From Dehalococcoidales bacterium (lineage in GTDB: Bacteria > Chloroflexota > Dehalococcoidia > Dehalococcoidales > UBA2162): a DNA stretch of 6,219 bases. Each line of letters opens with the position of its first letter. The stretch's first letter is position 1. Below, in pieces: positions 1-5,872 of the stretch. The position numbers were made by a program, and so were the translations under genes. The stretch spans positions 1 to 6,219 of the forward strand of contig JAUSGV010000113.1 in assembly GCA_030648675.1 (NCBI GenBank), given 5' to 3'. Under the pieces are notes generated by a model. The model was not told the origin of the DNA, searched no databases, and saw only the letters and a list, made by a program, of their open reading frames with translations.

Positions 1-1297
1 CTGGTTTTACAGCCTCCATGCCATTTCCACGCTTCTTTTCGGTAAGCCGAGTTACAAGAACGTCATCTGCCTGGGGCTGATACTCGACGCCCAGGGCGAA
101 AAGATGAGCAAGACCAGAGGGAACGTAGTGCAGCCCTGGTCGATAATCAATAAATACGGTGCCGACCCGTTACGCTGGTACTGTCTCACCGGAGCACCTC
201 CTGGGAACGTGCGCCGCTTTGACGAGAAGATGGTGGCGGAGATCACCCGCCAGATGTTCCTGACGCTGTGGAACGTTTATTCGTTTTTCGTTACATATGC
301 CAATATCGATAATTTCAACCCGAAAACGGCCGCTCCGGTGGAAAATCTTGCCCTTCAACAAGGTTCAGGGCGGGCCGAACTCGACCGCTGGCTCGTCTCC
401 GAATTGAACCAGCTCGTTATAGACGTTGATACCGCGCTGGCCGGTTACGATCCTACGGAAGCCGGCAGGAAAATAGAGGTTTTCGTCGATGAGCTGTCCA
501 ACTGGTATGTTCGCCGCAGCCGGCGGCGCTTCTGGAAGAGCGAGAGCGATGTCGACAAGCTATCGGCTTACACCACGCTTTACCAGTGCCTGGTAACGCT
601 GGCCAAATTGCTGGCGCCTTTCACTCCTTACCTGGCGGAAGAACTGTACCAGAACCTGGTACGCTCCGCCTATCCCGAAGCCCCGGAAAGCATCCACCTC
701 ACCGATTTTCCTGCGGGTGACGAGAAAAAGATCGACCGGCAACTGACCGATGCTGTCCACCTCGCGATCAAGATTTCGAGCCTCGGACGGGCGGCACGTA
801 GTGAAGCCAAAATCAAGGTACGCCAGCCAATAGGGGAAGCAATCGTAAAGGTTGCATCGGCCGGGGAAAGGGAAAGCCTTAAGCTGGTCATACCTCAGAT
901 ACTGGACGAACTCAATGTCAAAGGTATAAAGGTGGTGGAAAAGGAAACCGAGCTGGGCGGGACGGATTACGTGTCCTGCACCGAAGGCAGCTACGCGGTA
1001 GCCGTTCCACTCAAGGTCTCGGACGAGCTGAAAGCCGAAGGTATGGCGAGGGAGATCGTACACCGTATACAAACGATGCGCCGGAATTCCGGGTTTGAAA
1101 TCGCCGACCACATTTCGGTCTTCTACCGGGGCGACGATTACATCAAGAGTGTGTTTGCTGAGTTCGCCGATTATATTGAGCAGGAAACACTGTCGATAGA
1201 CATCGCGGCATTGATTCCCGCAGAAGGTGTGACCCCGGAGACTTTCAAGCTGGAAGGTCACGAAATCGAACTGGCGGTGGAAAAAATTAAAAATTAA
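1..1297 (+). CDS. ileS: Isoleucyl-tRNA synthetase, C-terminal part (5' end outside window)
   Basis: Attaches isoleucine to tRNA-Ile in the cytoplasm, using ATP. The first complete codon is at base 2, giving 431 visible residues with no start; the Rossmann-fold HIGH motif and editing domain lie upstream of the window. Visible in order: a WFYSLH segment, the class I KMSKS loop as EKMSKTRGNVV (K at 101-103), the helical anticodon-binding domain ending in the typical LSNWYVRRSRRRFW block (about 495-540), then a long C-terminal extension with KIKVRQPI (about 811-831) and GMAREIVHRIQTMRRNSGF (about 1039-1095). This extension is the DUF5915-type tail of the long, eukaryote/archaea-like IleS form, and no C-terminal Zn-finger cysteines are seen. 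Some bacterial members of that form are known to tolerate mupirocin; whether this one does cannot be read here. It ends at TAA 1295-1297 and converges on trpB2. The product is certain; the subtype is probable. Confidence 0.97.
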   Translation, partial: WFYSLHAISTLLFGKPSYKNVICLGLILDAQGEKMSKTRGNVVQPWSIINKYGADPLRWYCLTGAPPGNVRRFDEKMVAEITRQMFLTLWNVYSFFVTYANIDNFNPKTAAPVENLALQQGSGRAELDRWLVSELNQLVIDVDTALAGYDPTEAGRKIEVFVDELSNWYVRRSRRRFWKSESDVDKLSAYTTLYQCLVTLAKLLAPFTPYLAEELYQNLVRSAYPEAPESIHLTDFPAGDEKKIDRQLTDAVHLAIKISSLGRAARSEAKIKVRQPIGEAIVKVASAGERESLKLVIPQILDELNVKGIKVVEKETELGGTDYVSCTEGSYAVAVPLKVSDELKAEGMAREIVHRIQTMRRNSGFEIADHISVFYRGDDYIKSVFAEFADYIEQETLSIDIAALIPAEGVTPETFKLEGHEIELAVEKIKN

Positions 1298-1344
1298 AAA
1301 GTTAAAGCTCAAAAGGCAGATAACTCCACCCGGATTGCTTCGGC

Positions 1345-1362
1345 CCCCCGATACATCGGGGG
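1345..1362. repeat. REP-like palindrome 1
   Basis: CCCCCGAT (1345-1352) is the exact reverse complement of ATCGGGGG (1355-1362), giving a 7-bp stem with a TACA loop. It is embedded in a larger imperfect palindrome running from GGATTGCTTCG (1332-1342) to CGTAATGACA (1370-1379), where ATTGC can pair with GTAAT. The GGATT...AATGACA frame is shared with the second palindrome about 70 bp downstream. It lies outside any gene, just after ileS. It resembles the dispersed REP/MITE-like intergenic repeats of many bacteria, but copy number cannot be seen from one window. Confidence 0.6.
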
Positions 1363-1418
1363 ATGCGCTCGTAATGACAATGCCGGGGTATATAGCCAAC
1401 GGGGGTTGTTGGTGGTCT

Positions 1419-1446
1419 GGATTCCGTATCTAGTACGGAATGACAG
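1419..1446. repeat. REP-like palindrome 2
   Basis: GGATTCCGTA...TACGGAATGACA: ATTCCGTA (1421-1428) pairs perfectly with TACGGAAT (1434-1441) across a 5-nt TCTAG loop, followed by the same ATGACA tail as palindrome 1. There is no T-tract after it, so it is not a terminator by itself; that role falls to the GC-rich hairpin just downstream. Probably a dispersed palindromic repeat unit. Confidence 0.6.
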
Positions 1447-1456
1447 GACGAAAATA

Positions 1457-1489
1457 AAAAAGGGGGGCAGGATTCCTGCCCCCCTTTTT
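1457..1489. terminator. Bidirectional intrinsic terminator between ileS and trpB2
   Basis: A perfect inverted repeat: AAAAAGGGGGGCAG (1457-1470), loop GATTC, CTGCCCCCCTTTTT (1476-1489). The nine G/C-rich base pairs are flanked by A5 on one side and T5 on the other, so both strands read as a GC stem followed by a U-tract. It sits 160 bp after the ileS stop and 20 bp from the trpB2 stop, as expected for a shared terminator of converging genes. Confidence 0.92.
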
Positions 1490-1509
1490 GTCTTTCTTCG
1501 GGTGAGATC

Positions 1510-2871
1510 TTATCCCACTTTGGGTAATGAGGCGAGAGCCTCTTTTACCCTGGCTTCCGGATATTCGTAATCGCTTAATTGTCCGGAGAGATACTGCTCG
1601 TAGGCTGCCATATCGAAATGGCCGTGTCCGCTGTGAGCTATCAGGATTGTCTTGGCCTCGCCGGACTCCTTGCATTTCAGTGCCTCATCGATGGCCACTC
1701 TGATAGCATGATTTGTCTCCGGAGCGCTAATGAAGCCTTCGGTACGGGCGAATCTAACGCCGGCTTCGAAGGTAGCCACCTGCGGTACTGCTTTGGCCTC
1801 TATTAAATTGAGATTATATAAATGAGAGACGATGGGCGCCATACCGTGATACCTTAGTCCCCCGGCATGGACGGGTGGCGGCATGAACGTATGCCCCAAC
1901 GTGTACATCTTCATTAAAGGCGTCATCCCCGCCGTATCCCCGAAATCATAAGCACAAACACCTTTGGTAATCGAGGGACAGCTTGCCGGCTCGGCACAGA
2001 TAATGCGAAGGTCAGGCCGTTTTTTGTCTATCTTGTCCTTAATGAAAGGCAGGAACATCCCGCCGAAATTCGAGCCGCCGCCGACGCAGCCAACAATGAT
2101 GTCGGGATAGAACCCGGCCATTTCCATCTGTTTCTTGGCCTCAAGCCCGATAACTGTCTGGTGCAGCAGGACGTGGTTTACGACGCTACCGATAGCGTAC
2201 TTGGTATCTTTTGAGGTTACCGCGTCCTCGATGGCTTCGCTGATAGCGATACCCAGGCTGCCCGGAGATTGGGGATCTTTGGCCAGAATGTCCCGTCCGG
2301 CCTTTGTATCGTTGCTGGGGCTGGGAATGCATTTGGCGCCCCAGGTTTCCATCATCATGCGGCGGTAAGGTTTTTGGGTATAACTTACCTTGACCATATA
2401 TACCTTAAGTTCCAAACCGAAGAGCATACAGGCGAAAGCCAGGGAACTGCCCCATTGACCGGCACCCGTCTCGGTGGCCAACCGCTTGGTGCCCGCTTTT
2501 TTGTTGTAATAAGCCTGGGCCACGGCCGTATTCGGCTTGTGGCTGCCGGCCGGGCTGGAGCCCTCGTATTTGTAGAAGATCTTTGCCGGAGTATCCAGTG
2601 CCTTTTCCAACCGGCGGGCCCGGTAGAGCACCGTCGGCCGCCAGATCTTGTAGACGTCCTGAACTTCTTCCGGAATTTCAATCCACCGCTGCGGGGAAAA
2701 TTCCTGCATGATGATATCCATTGGAAACAGTGGTGCCATGTCTTCGGGTCCAATCGGTTTCCCTGTGCCCGGATGTAAAACCGGCGGTAGCGGCGTCGGT
2801 AAATCGGGGAGAACGTTGTACCAGGAAGTAGGCATATCTTTTTCGTCGAGAATGAACTTTGTTCTTTCCAT
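1510..2871 (-). CDS. trpB2: TrpB2-type tryptophan synthase beta-like protein
   Basis: PLP enzyme of the TrpB2 branch, expected to join indole and L-serine to L-tryptophan in the cytoplasm. The 453 residues match the usual TrpB2 length, longer than TrpB1 (about 400). The N-terminus (ERTKFILDEKDMPTSWYN, then DLPTPLPP) is typical of TrpB2. GSSPAGSHKPN carries the Schiff-base lysine K112; TETGAGQWG holds the catalytic glutamate E134 (TrpB2 has W where TrpB1 has H); GCVGGGSN (261-268) is the PLP phosphate-binding loop; HSGHGHFD (413-420) is the C-terminal cofactor-binding segment. The ATG at 2869-2871 is chosen because the family N-terminus begins there and AAAGGAGG lies 3 nt upstream, a short but usable spacing. 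No trpA or other trp gene is adjacent and it has its own promoter and terminator. TrpB2 is thought to act alone, salvaging free indole or assisting TrpB1; the choice cannot be made here. Confidence 0.95.
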   Translation of the reverse strand: MERTKFILDEKDMPTSWYNVLPDLPTPLPPVLHPGTGKPIGPEDMAPLFPMDIIMQEFSPQRWIEIPEEVQDVYKIWRPTVLYRARRLEKALDTPAKIFYKYEGSSPAGSHKPNTAVAQAYYNKKAGTKRLATETGAGQWGSSLAFACMLFGLELKVYMVKVSYTQKPYRRMMMETWGAKCIPSPSNDTKAGRDILAKDPQSPGSLGIAISEAIEDAVTSKDTKYAIGSVVNHVLLHQTVIGLEAKKQMEMAGFYPDIIVGCVGGGSNFGGMFLPFIKDKIDKKRPDLRIICAEPASCPSITKGVCAYDFGDTAGMTPLMKMYTLGHTFMPPPVHAGGLRYHGMAPIVSHLYNLNLIEAKAVPQVATFEAGVRFARTEGFISAPETNHAIRVAIDEALKCKESGEAKTILIAHSGHGHFDMAAYEQYLSGQLSDYEYPEARVKEALASLPKVG

Positions 2872-2923
2872 GGGCCTCCTTTTCGTTTAGTGGATTACGG
2901 GTGAACAAGTTTGGGGATAGGTA

Positions 2924-2952
2924 AATATAGATTGTGCCTGCGTGTTTGTCAA
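2924..2952 (-). promoter_or_regulatory. Sigma70-type promoter of trpB2
   Basis: On the minus strand TTGACA (2947-2952) is followed after exactly 17 bp by TATATT (2924-2929), an excellent housekeeping promoter. Transcription should start near 2917, leaving a leader of roughly 45 nt before the trpB2 ATG. No trp leader peptide, T-box or other attenuator fits in so short a leader. Confidence 0.85.
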
Positions 2953-2973
2953 CCGCCGGCACGTTCCCCAAGT

Positions 2974-3043
2974 GCCGCTTTAAGCCCGCCCGGTTGCGTT
3001 GATTGACATGCATAATAAATTGACAATCCGGACGTAAAGCGGC
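2974..3043. repeat. 9-bp inverted repeat between divergent promoters
   Basis: GCCGCTTTA (2974-2982) is the exact reverse complement of TAAAGCGGC (3035-3043), 52 bp apart. The right arm lies inside the spacer of the forward promoter, touching its -10 box; the left arm lies about 21 bp upstream of the trpB2 -35 box. The placement is compatible with paired operator sites, but no known regulator motif is recognised and chance is possible. Confidence 0.3.
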
Positions 3044-3049
3044 TAAAAT
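3020..3049 (+). promoter_or_regulatory. Sigma70-type promoter of the envelope gene cluster
   Basis: TTGACA (3020-3025), an 18-bp spacer and TAAAAT (3044-3049) form a good forward promoter, with expected start near 3056 and a leader of 55-80 nt before the first gene. An earlier TTGACA at 3003-3008 has no partner -10 at the right distance. It is divergent from the trpB2 promoter, and about 70 bp separates the two -35 boxes. Confidence 0.78.
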
Positions 3050-3111
3050 AAGCTATTCCCTTTCGTCCCCTTTCCGTTTTAAAGAAACGTGAGGTCTGTT
3101 TACCGCGGAAA

Positions 3112-3531
3112 ATGGGGACGGTAAAAGTGAACATTATGAGATTAAACTTTGTCAAGTCTATCGGTGTAGTACTCGGTACCGTTGTTCTATTGATCGCGCC
3201 TACGGTTTGTGCTGCGTCCATGGACATTACGATGGATGCACAATCTGCCGGTCCCTGCCCGCAGGGAGGCGGAATCGAGCGGCGTTTTACCGCTTCGTCC
3301 GGTTCGCTTTCTCACTGCGTCTTGATCAGAGCGATGGGCGAGCAGGCCAAGCCGGAGAGCCTTATTTCCTATGATATGTGTCTTTCCTGGTGTTTGGAAA
3401 ATTCCACATCCATTGAGCCTTCCCAAGTGCAGGCAACCTCTTTTCAAAGGGAGATCATCAAGATACCTCTTTCTGCCCCCCCTGAACATCACTGCCGCAA
3501 TTTTCTGAGTTCTGAAGAACCCCCGCTTTAA
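3112..3531 (+). CDS. Small exported cysteine-containing protein, unknown function
   Basis: I do not recognise a family. The product is 139 residues from the ATG at 3112. A second ATG at 3136 (residue 9) gives a cleaner signal peptide of 26 residues (MRLNFVKS, hydrophobic stretch, then VCA|AS) and is equally plausible; neither start has a strong Shine-Dalgarno. The mature protein would be about 105 residues and carries five cysteines: C49, C69, C90 and C94 as CxxxC, and C128 after two histidines (HHC). It also has a Met/Asp segment right after cleavage (MDITMD). There is no lipobox before C33 and no second membrane span. Cys and His spacing could mean disulfides or metal binding, an inference only. 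It is the first gene after the forward promoter and is separated from the next gene by two hairpins, so it may be made in greater amount than the genes downstream. Confidence 0.7.
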   Translation: MGTVKVNIMRLNFVKSIGVVLGTVVLLIAPTVCAASMDITMDAQSAGPCPQGGGIERRFTASSGSLSHCVLIRAMGEQAKPESLISYDMCLSWCLENSTSIEPSQVQATSFQREIIKIPLSAPPEHHCRNFLSSEEPPL

Positions 3532-3542
3532 GCCTCCGCGCG

Positions 3543-3611
3543 CTATCCTGAGGTTCCAGTAATCGTCTATTGTTTTCCTGTTGGAACTGTTCAGGATAGG
3601 TCTTCTTTTTT
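3543..3611 (+). terminator. Long hairpin with T-rich tail, possible (leaky) terminator
   Basis: CTATCCTGA (3543-3551) pairs perfectly with TCAGGATAG (3591-3599), and inside it GTTCCA (3553-3558) pairs with TGGAAC (3582-3587), with a terminal loop of about 23 nt. TCTTCTTTTTT follows at 3601-3611. It begins 12 nt after the stop of the first gene. No convincing promoter is seen between it and the next gene, so if it terminates at all it probably does so partially, or protects the 3' end of the first gene's transcript. Confidence 0.55.
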
Positions 3612-3642
3612 CAGCTTACCAAGCTGAATCTACGTATTTTTT
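3610..3642 (+). terminator. Second hairpin followed by T6
   Basis: TTCAGCTT (3610-3617), loop ACC, AAGCTGAA (3621-3628): a perfect 8-bp stem, with a T6 run about 8 nt later (to about 3642). The T-tract is further from the stem than is usual for an intrinsic terminator. The left arm overlaps the T-tail of the preceding hairpin. It lies about 25 nt before the ribosome binding site of the next gene, so it could also act on RNA stability or translation. Confidence 0.4.
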
Positions 3643-3652
3643 CAACGAAAGC

Positions 3653-3658
3653 GGGAGG
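3653..3658 (+). promoter_or_regulatory. Ribosome binding site pointing to an ATA start
   Basis: GGGAGG sits 5 nt before ATA at 3664, and the codon just before the ATA in that frame is TAA (3661-3663). No ATG, GTG or TTG lies at a usable distance in the open frame. The site therefore supports either non-canonical initiation at ATA or a gene whose ATG has been lost. Confidence 0.5.
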
Positions 3659-3663
3659 ATTAA

Positions 3664-3795
3664 ATAAAAACAAAAAAGATTTTTAGTATTGTTCTCGGTA
3701 CTTTAGCGGCTATTGGGATTGTGGTTTCCACGGCTTGCTTGGGTTCTTCTACCAGCGCCAAGCCCTATCCGCTGCATGCCGGCGCGGCTAAATAA
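3664..3795 (+). CDS. 43-codon exported or membrane peptide with ATA start
   Basis: Unrecognised. Reading from ATA 3664 gives 43 residues: a basic start (xKTKKIF), a hydrophobic span SIVLGTLAAIGIVVSTACLG, then SSTSAKPYPLHAGAAK and TAA at 3793-3795. The layout is that of a signal peptide or signal anchor with a very short exported tail; STAC is only a poor lipobox. The hydrophobic part is similar in style to the signal sequence of the first gene (both contain VLGT). The ribosome binding site is well spaced but the start codon is ATA, so it may be a real gene with rare initiation, a decayed gene, or a sequencing error for ATG. The frame stays open for 44 codons past the TAA, to TGA 3928, with a charged stretch (DKKLEAAKSTEVKKQ), which could mean a longer ancestral gene interrupted by a stop. 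Confidence 0.45.
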   Translation: MKTKKIFSIVLGTLAAIGIVVSTACLGSSTSAKPYPLHAGAAK

Positions 3796-3853
3796 GGCGG
3801 CTCATCAGATAAAAAGCTGGAAGCTGCCAAAAGTACGGAGGTGAAAAAACAAA

Positions 3854-4417
3854 TTGAAAAAGATAATTCTAGTCTTGAGCATGCTGTCTGCTCTCGGACT
3901 TGCCCTGGCAGCAATTCCTGTCTCGGCTGACGGAGGACACGGCGCACTTCGCGTCGCTGCTTCCTTCAGTCCGCGTTTCCCTGTCGTCGGTGAGGTATCT
4001 ACACTTTATTTTACCGTTTCTTTCGAAGACGGGACGCCGGGGGCAGGACAGGACGTAATGATAATGATGGTGAAGTCCGAAGCGGCGGGTCACGGCCATG
4101 AGGGAGAAGAACCTGCCCCTGAAGAAAATCAGGGCGGTATGGCCGGCATGAACCACGGAGGAGATGAAGAAGAAGAGGTTCCAATGATTCATCTTGTACC
4201 CGAAGAAATATCTCCCGGGGTTTATTCAGCGAAGCACACCTTCGAAGTTGGCGGCAGGTACATAGCAACCGTCAACGTTCTTGGCGACGAAGTAGACGTC
4301 GTCGTACCAGTCCGGGCAGCCCCGATTGCCTGGTGGTTTGTCGGCGGACTCGCCGGTTTGTCGGTCCTCATGGCGGCGATGGTGGCGGTCGTAAAAACGG
4401 TAAGGAGGACGTGGTAG
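3854..4417 (+). CDS. YtkA/FixH-like membrane-anchored periplasmic protein with His/Met-rich loop
   Basis: 187 residues. Start TTG at 3854 is chosen because GGAGGTGA (3837-3844) lies 9 nt upstream and the frame opens directly into a signal peptide (MKKIILVL..., cleavage near VSA25|DGG). Residues 30-75 and 110-155 form a beta-rich domain resembling the YtkA-like/FixH family: FPVVGEVSTLYFTV near the front and SPGVYSAKHTFEVGGRYIATV near the back. Between them residues 75-113 make an acidic His/Met/Gly insert (GHGHEGEE, GGMAGMNHGGDEEEE, MIH) that looks like a metal-binding loop, copper being the usual ligand-based guess. A C-terminal helix (158-180, beginning AWWFVGG) ends with basic VKTVRRTW, so the domain faces outside. 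The stop is 3 nt before the next start, implying translation coupled with the iron-sulfur protein. The family call is from sequence look; the metal role is inference. Confidence 0.8.
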   Translation: MKKIILVLSMLSALGLALAAIPVSADGGHGALRVAASFSPRFPVVGEVSTLYFTVSFEDGTPGAGQDVMIMMVKSEAAGHGHEGEEPAPEENQGGMAGMNHGGDEEEEVPMIHLVPEEISPGVYSAKHTFEVGGRYIATVNVLGDEVDVVVPVRAAPIAWWFVGGLAGLSVLMAAMVAVVKTVRRTW

Positions 4418-4420
4418 GCG

Positions 4421-5863
4421 ATGGCTACAGTTAAGTCAGTCAAAAGAGACGGGGTCTATAAAGACCTCATGGAGTTCGGCTGGTTCCGGAAAATCGCCAA
4501 GTGGCGCGGGCTCCAATTTACCTTGATGGCGATAATGCTGGCGTTCTTCCTCGTTATTCTTTACGCCGGACTTTTCGGCACCCCGATAGGCGGTGCGAAC
4601 GTGGGTTCGACGTTTACCTGGCTGCTCTGGTGGGCACTTATTCCGGTGACCATGCTCATCGGGGCTAAGATATGGTGCCTCATGTGCCCCTGGATAGCTC
4701 CGGCGGAGTGGCTGCAGCGCATGTCGCTTTGGTGGAAGGGGAAGAGGACCTTGAGCCTGAATCTGAAGGTGCCCAAGTTCATGCGCAATTTCTGGATGAT
4801 GCTTGTCCTCTTCCTTGCCTTGCACTGGGCGGATGCCAACTTCCACTTGGCAGCACGGCCGGAGTCGACGCTTTACCTGGCTTTAACTTTGTTTACCCTG
4901 GCGATCATGGTGTCGCTGGTCTTTGAAAAGAGAAGCTTCTGCCGGTATTTCTGTCCGGTCGGAGCGATCATTTCCCCTTATGCCCTCGTCGCTCCGGTCG
5001 AGATCCGGAACAGGGACCCGGAAGTCTGCCACAATTGCAAGACCAGGGATTGCGTCAACGGCAATGAGAAGGGGTATGGGTGTCCGGCGATGACGCATCC
5101 CTATGCAACCGACCGCAACACCTATTGTCTTATGTGCACGGAGTGCATCAAGACCTGTCCTAACGACAATATCGCGGTGAACATCAGGAAGCCGTTCCAC
5201 GACATTTTCAAGGAAGGCATGGGCTTCCTTAAGACCAGGGACGTAAGCTACTCCCTCTCGTTTATCGTCATCTTTCTCCTGGGCATCGTACCCTTCCATA
5301 ACCTGGAGATGACGCCGTTTTACGTCGATTTCGAGATGAGCGTAGCGATGGGGCTGGGCGTACCGGAAATGGCGGTACGCACCGCGGCTATGCTACTGGT
5401 CGGTTTGATCCCGATCGGTATTTTCTGGTTAATGCTGTTACTTTCCCGGAAGCTTTCGGGTGCCAGTCAATACAGTATGAAGGACAGGTTCGTCTGGTTC
5501 GCTTTGCCTTTTATTCCGGTGGCTATCAGCCTGCACCTCGGCCATAATTATTTCCATTTGCTTGAAGAAGGTTCAGTGATCATACCCGACCTGTCCGACC
5601 CATTCGGCTACGGCTGGAACCTCTTCGGCACCGCCGGGGCGAAGGTTACTATCCTGCCCCCCGACGTAATAAGCCTGCTCCAGTTCTTTACTATCGGCTT
5701 CGGAATTCTGGCGTCCGCCTACCTTATCTACAGGCTGCAAAAGAACATGTTTGCCGATGGCAAGCAGGCAATCAAATCGATGGTGCCGATGTTCGTGCTT
5801 CTCGCGGGCCTGGCGTCTTTCTATGCCTGGGTGTTAACGATACCGATGTCTACGAGGTTCTAA
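4421..5863 (+). CDS. Polytopic membrane 4Fe-4S protein, NosR/NapH/CcoG (FixG)-like
   Basis: 480 residues, with start ATG 4421 preceded by AAGGAGG 12 nt upstream. Membrane spans are near 31-51, 66-85, 121-137 and 149-168, then 276-293, 319-342, 357-378, 415-437 and 453-474. The first half holds the Fer4_5-type signature: C86xxC89P and C174xxxC178PVGA. A cytoplasmic ferredoxin part follows: C203xxC206xxxxC211, C221P, and C236xxC239xxC242xxxC246P, so 12 cysteines, enough for two 4Fe-4S clusters plus the CxxCP/CxxxCP pairs. Known relatives pass electrons across the membrane (NapH, NosR) or reduce copper for cbb3 assembly (CcoG). There is no N-terminal FMN-binding domain, unlike NosR and RdhC. The second membrane half (276-475) is additional and carries H372, H375 and H379 on one helix (HLGHNYFH), with H135 and H142 in the first half as other possible heme or metal ligands. 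Exact substrate unknown. Placed between a FixH-like gene and a tiny membrane gene. Confidence 0.88.
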   Translation: MATVKSVKRDGVYKDLMEFGWFRKIAKWRGLQFTLMAIMLAFFLVILYAGLFGTPIGGANVGSTFTWLLWWALIPVTMLIGAKIWCLMCPWIAPAEWLQRMSLWWKGKRTLSLNLKVPKFMRNFWMMLVLFLALHWADANFHLAARPESTLYLALTLFTLAIMVSLVFEKRSFCRYFCPVGAIISPYALVAPVEIRNRDPEVCHNCKTRDCVNGNEKGYGCPAMTHPYATDRNTYCLMCTECIKTCPNDNIAVNIRKPFHDIFKEGMGFLKTRDVSYSLSFIVIFLLGIVPFHNLEMTPFYVDFEMSVAMGLGVPEMAVRTAAMLLVGLIPIGIFWLMLLLSRKLSGASQYSMKDRFVWFALPFIPVAISLHLGHNYFHLLEEGSVIIPDLSDPFGYGWNLFGTAGAKVTILPPDVISLLQFFTIGFGILASAYLIYRLQKNMFADGKQAIKSMVPMFVLLAGLASFYAWVLTIPMSTRF

Positions 5864-5872
5864 GGAGGGAAC

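Noticed and set aside
560..1399. Long minus-strand open frame (279 codons) opposite ileS
   Set aside because: It lies entirely antisense to a clearly recognised IleS reading frame, has no ribosome binding site I can see and its product has no domain-like features.
1298..1509. CRISPR, tRNA or small-gene content in the ileS-trpB2 gap
   Set aside because: Only palindromic repeats and a terminator are visible; there are no spaced direct repeats, no cloverleaf and no ORF with a ribosome binding site.
2269..2778. Plus-strand open frame of 169 codons opposite trpB2
   Set aside because: Shadow of the trpB2 gene, whose motifs and ribosome binding site are unambiguous.
3003..3008. First TTGACA as an alternative -35 box for the envelope cluster
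   Set aside because: No -10-like hexamer occurs 16-18 bp downstream; the TTGACA at 3020 pairs properly with TAAAAT.
3058..3077. CCCTTTCGT / CCCCTTTCCGT near-repeat in the leader of gene 1
   Set aside because: Too short and imperfect to separate from chance in a pyrimidine-rich leader.
3751..3792. KPYPL near the end of the 43-codon peptide as the start of a YHS-like metal-binding domain
   Set aside because: YHS-like relatives continue with a cysteine-containing segment, which is absent here in both the peptide and the readthrough frame.
3853..3856. GTG at 3841 as start of the YtkA/FixH-like gene
   Set aside because: It is in a different frame from the signal peptide and reaches a stop at 3928; TTG 3854 is in frame and well spaced from GGAGGTGA.
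4436..5299. Several minus-strand open frames of 92-138 codons under the iron-sulfur protein gene
   Set aside because: Antisense to a gene with full cysteine signatures; products are charged or low-complexity without known motifs.
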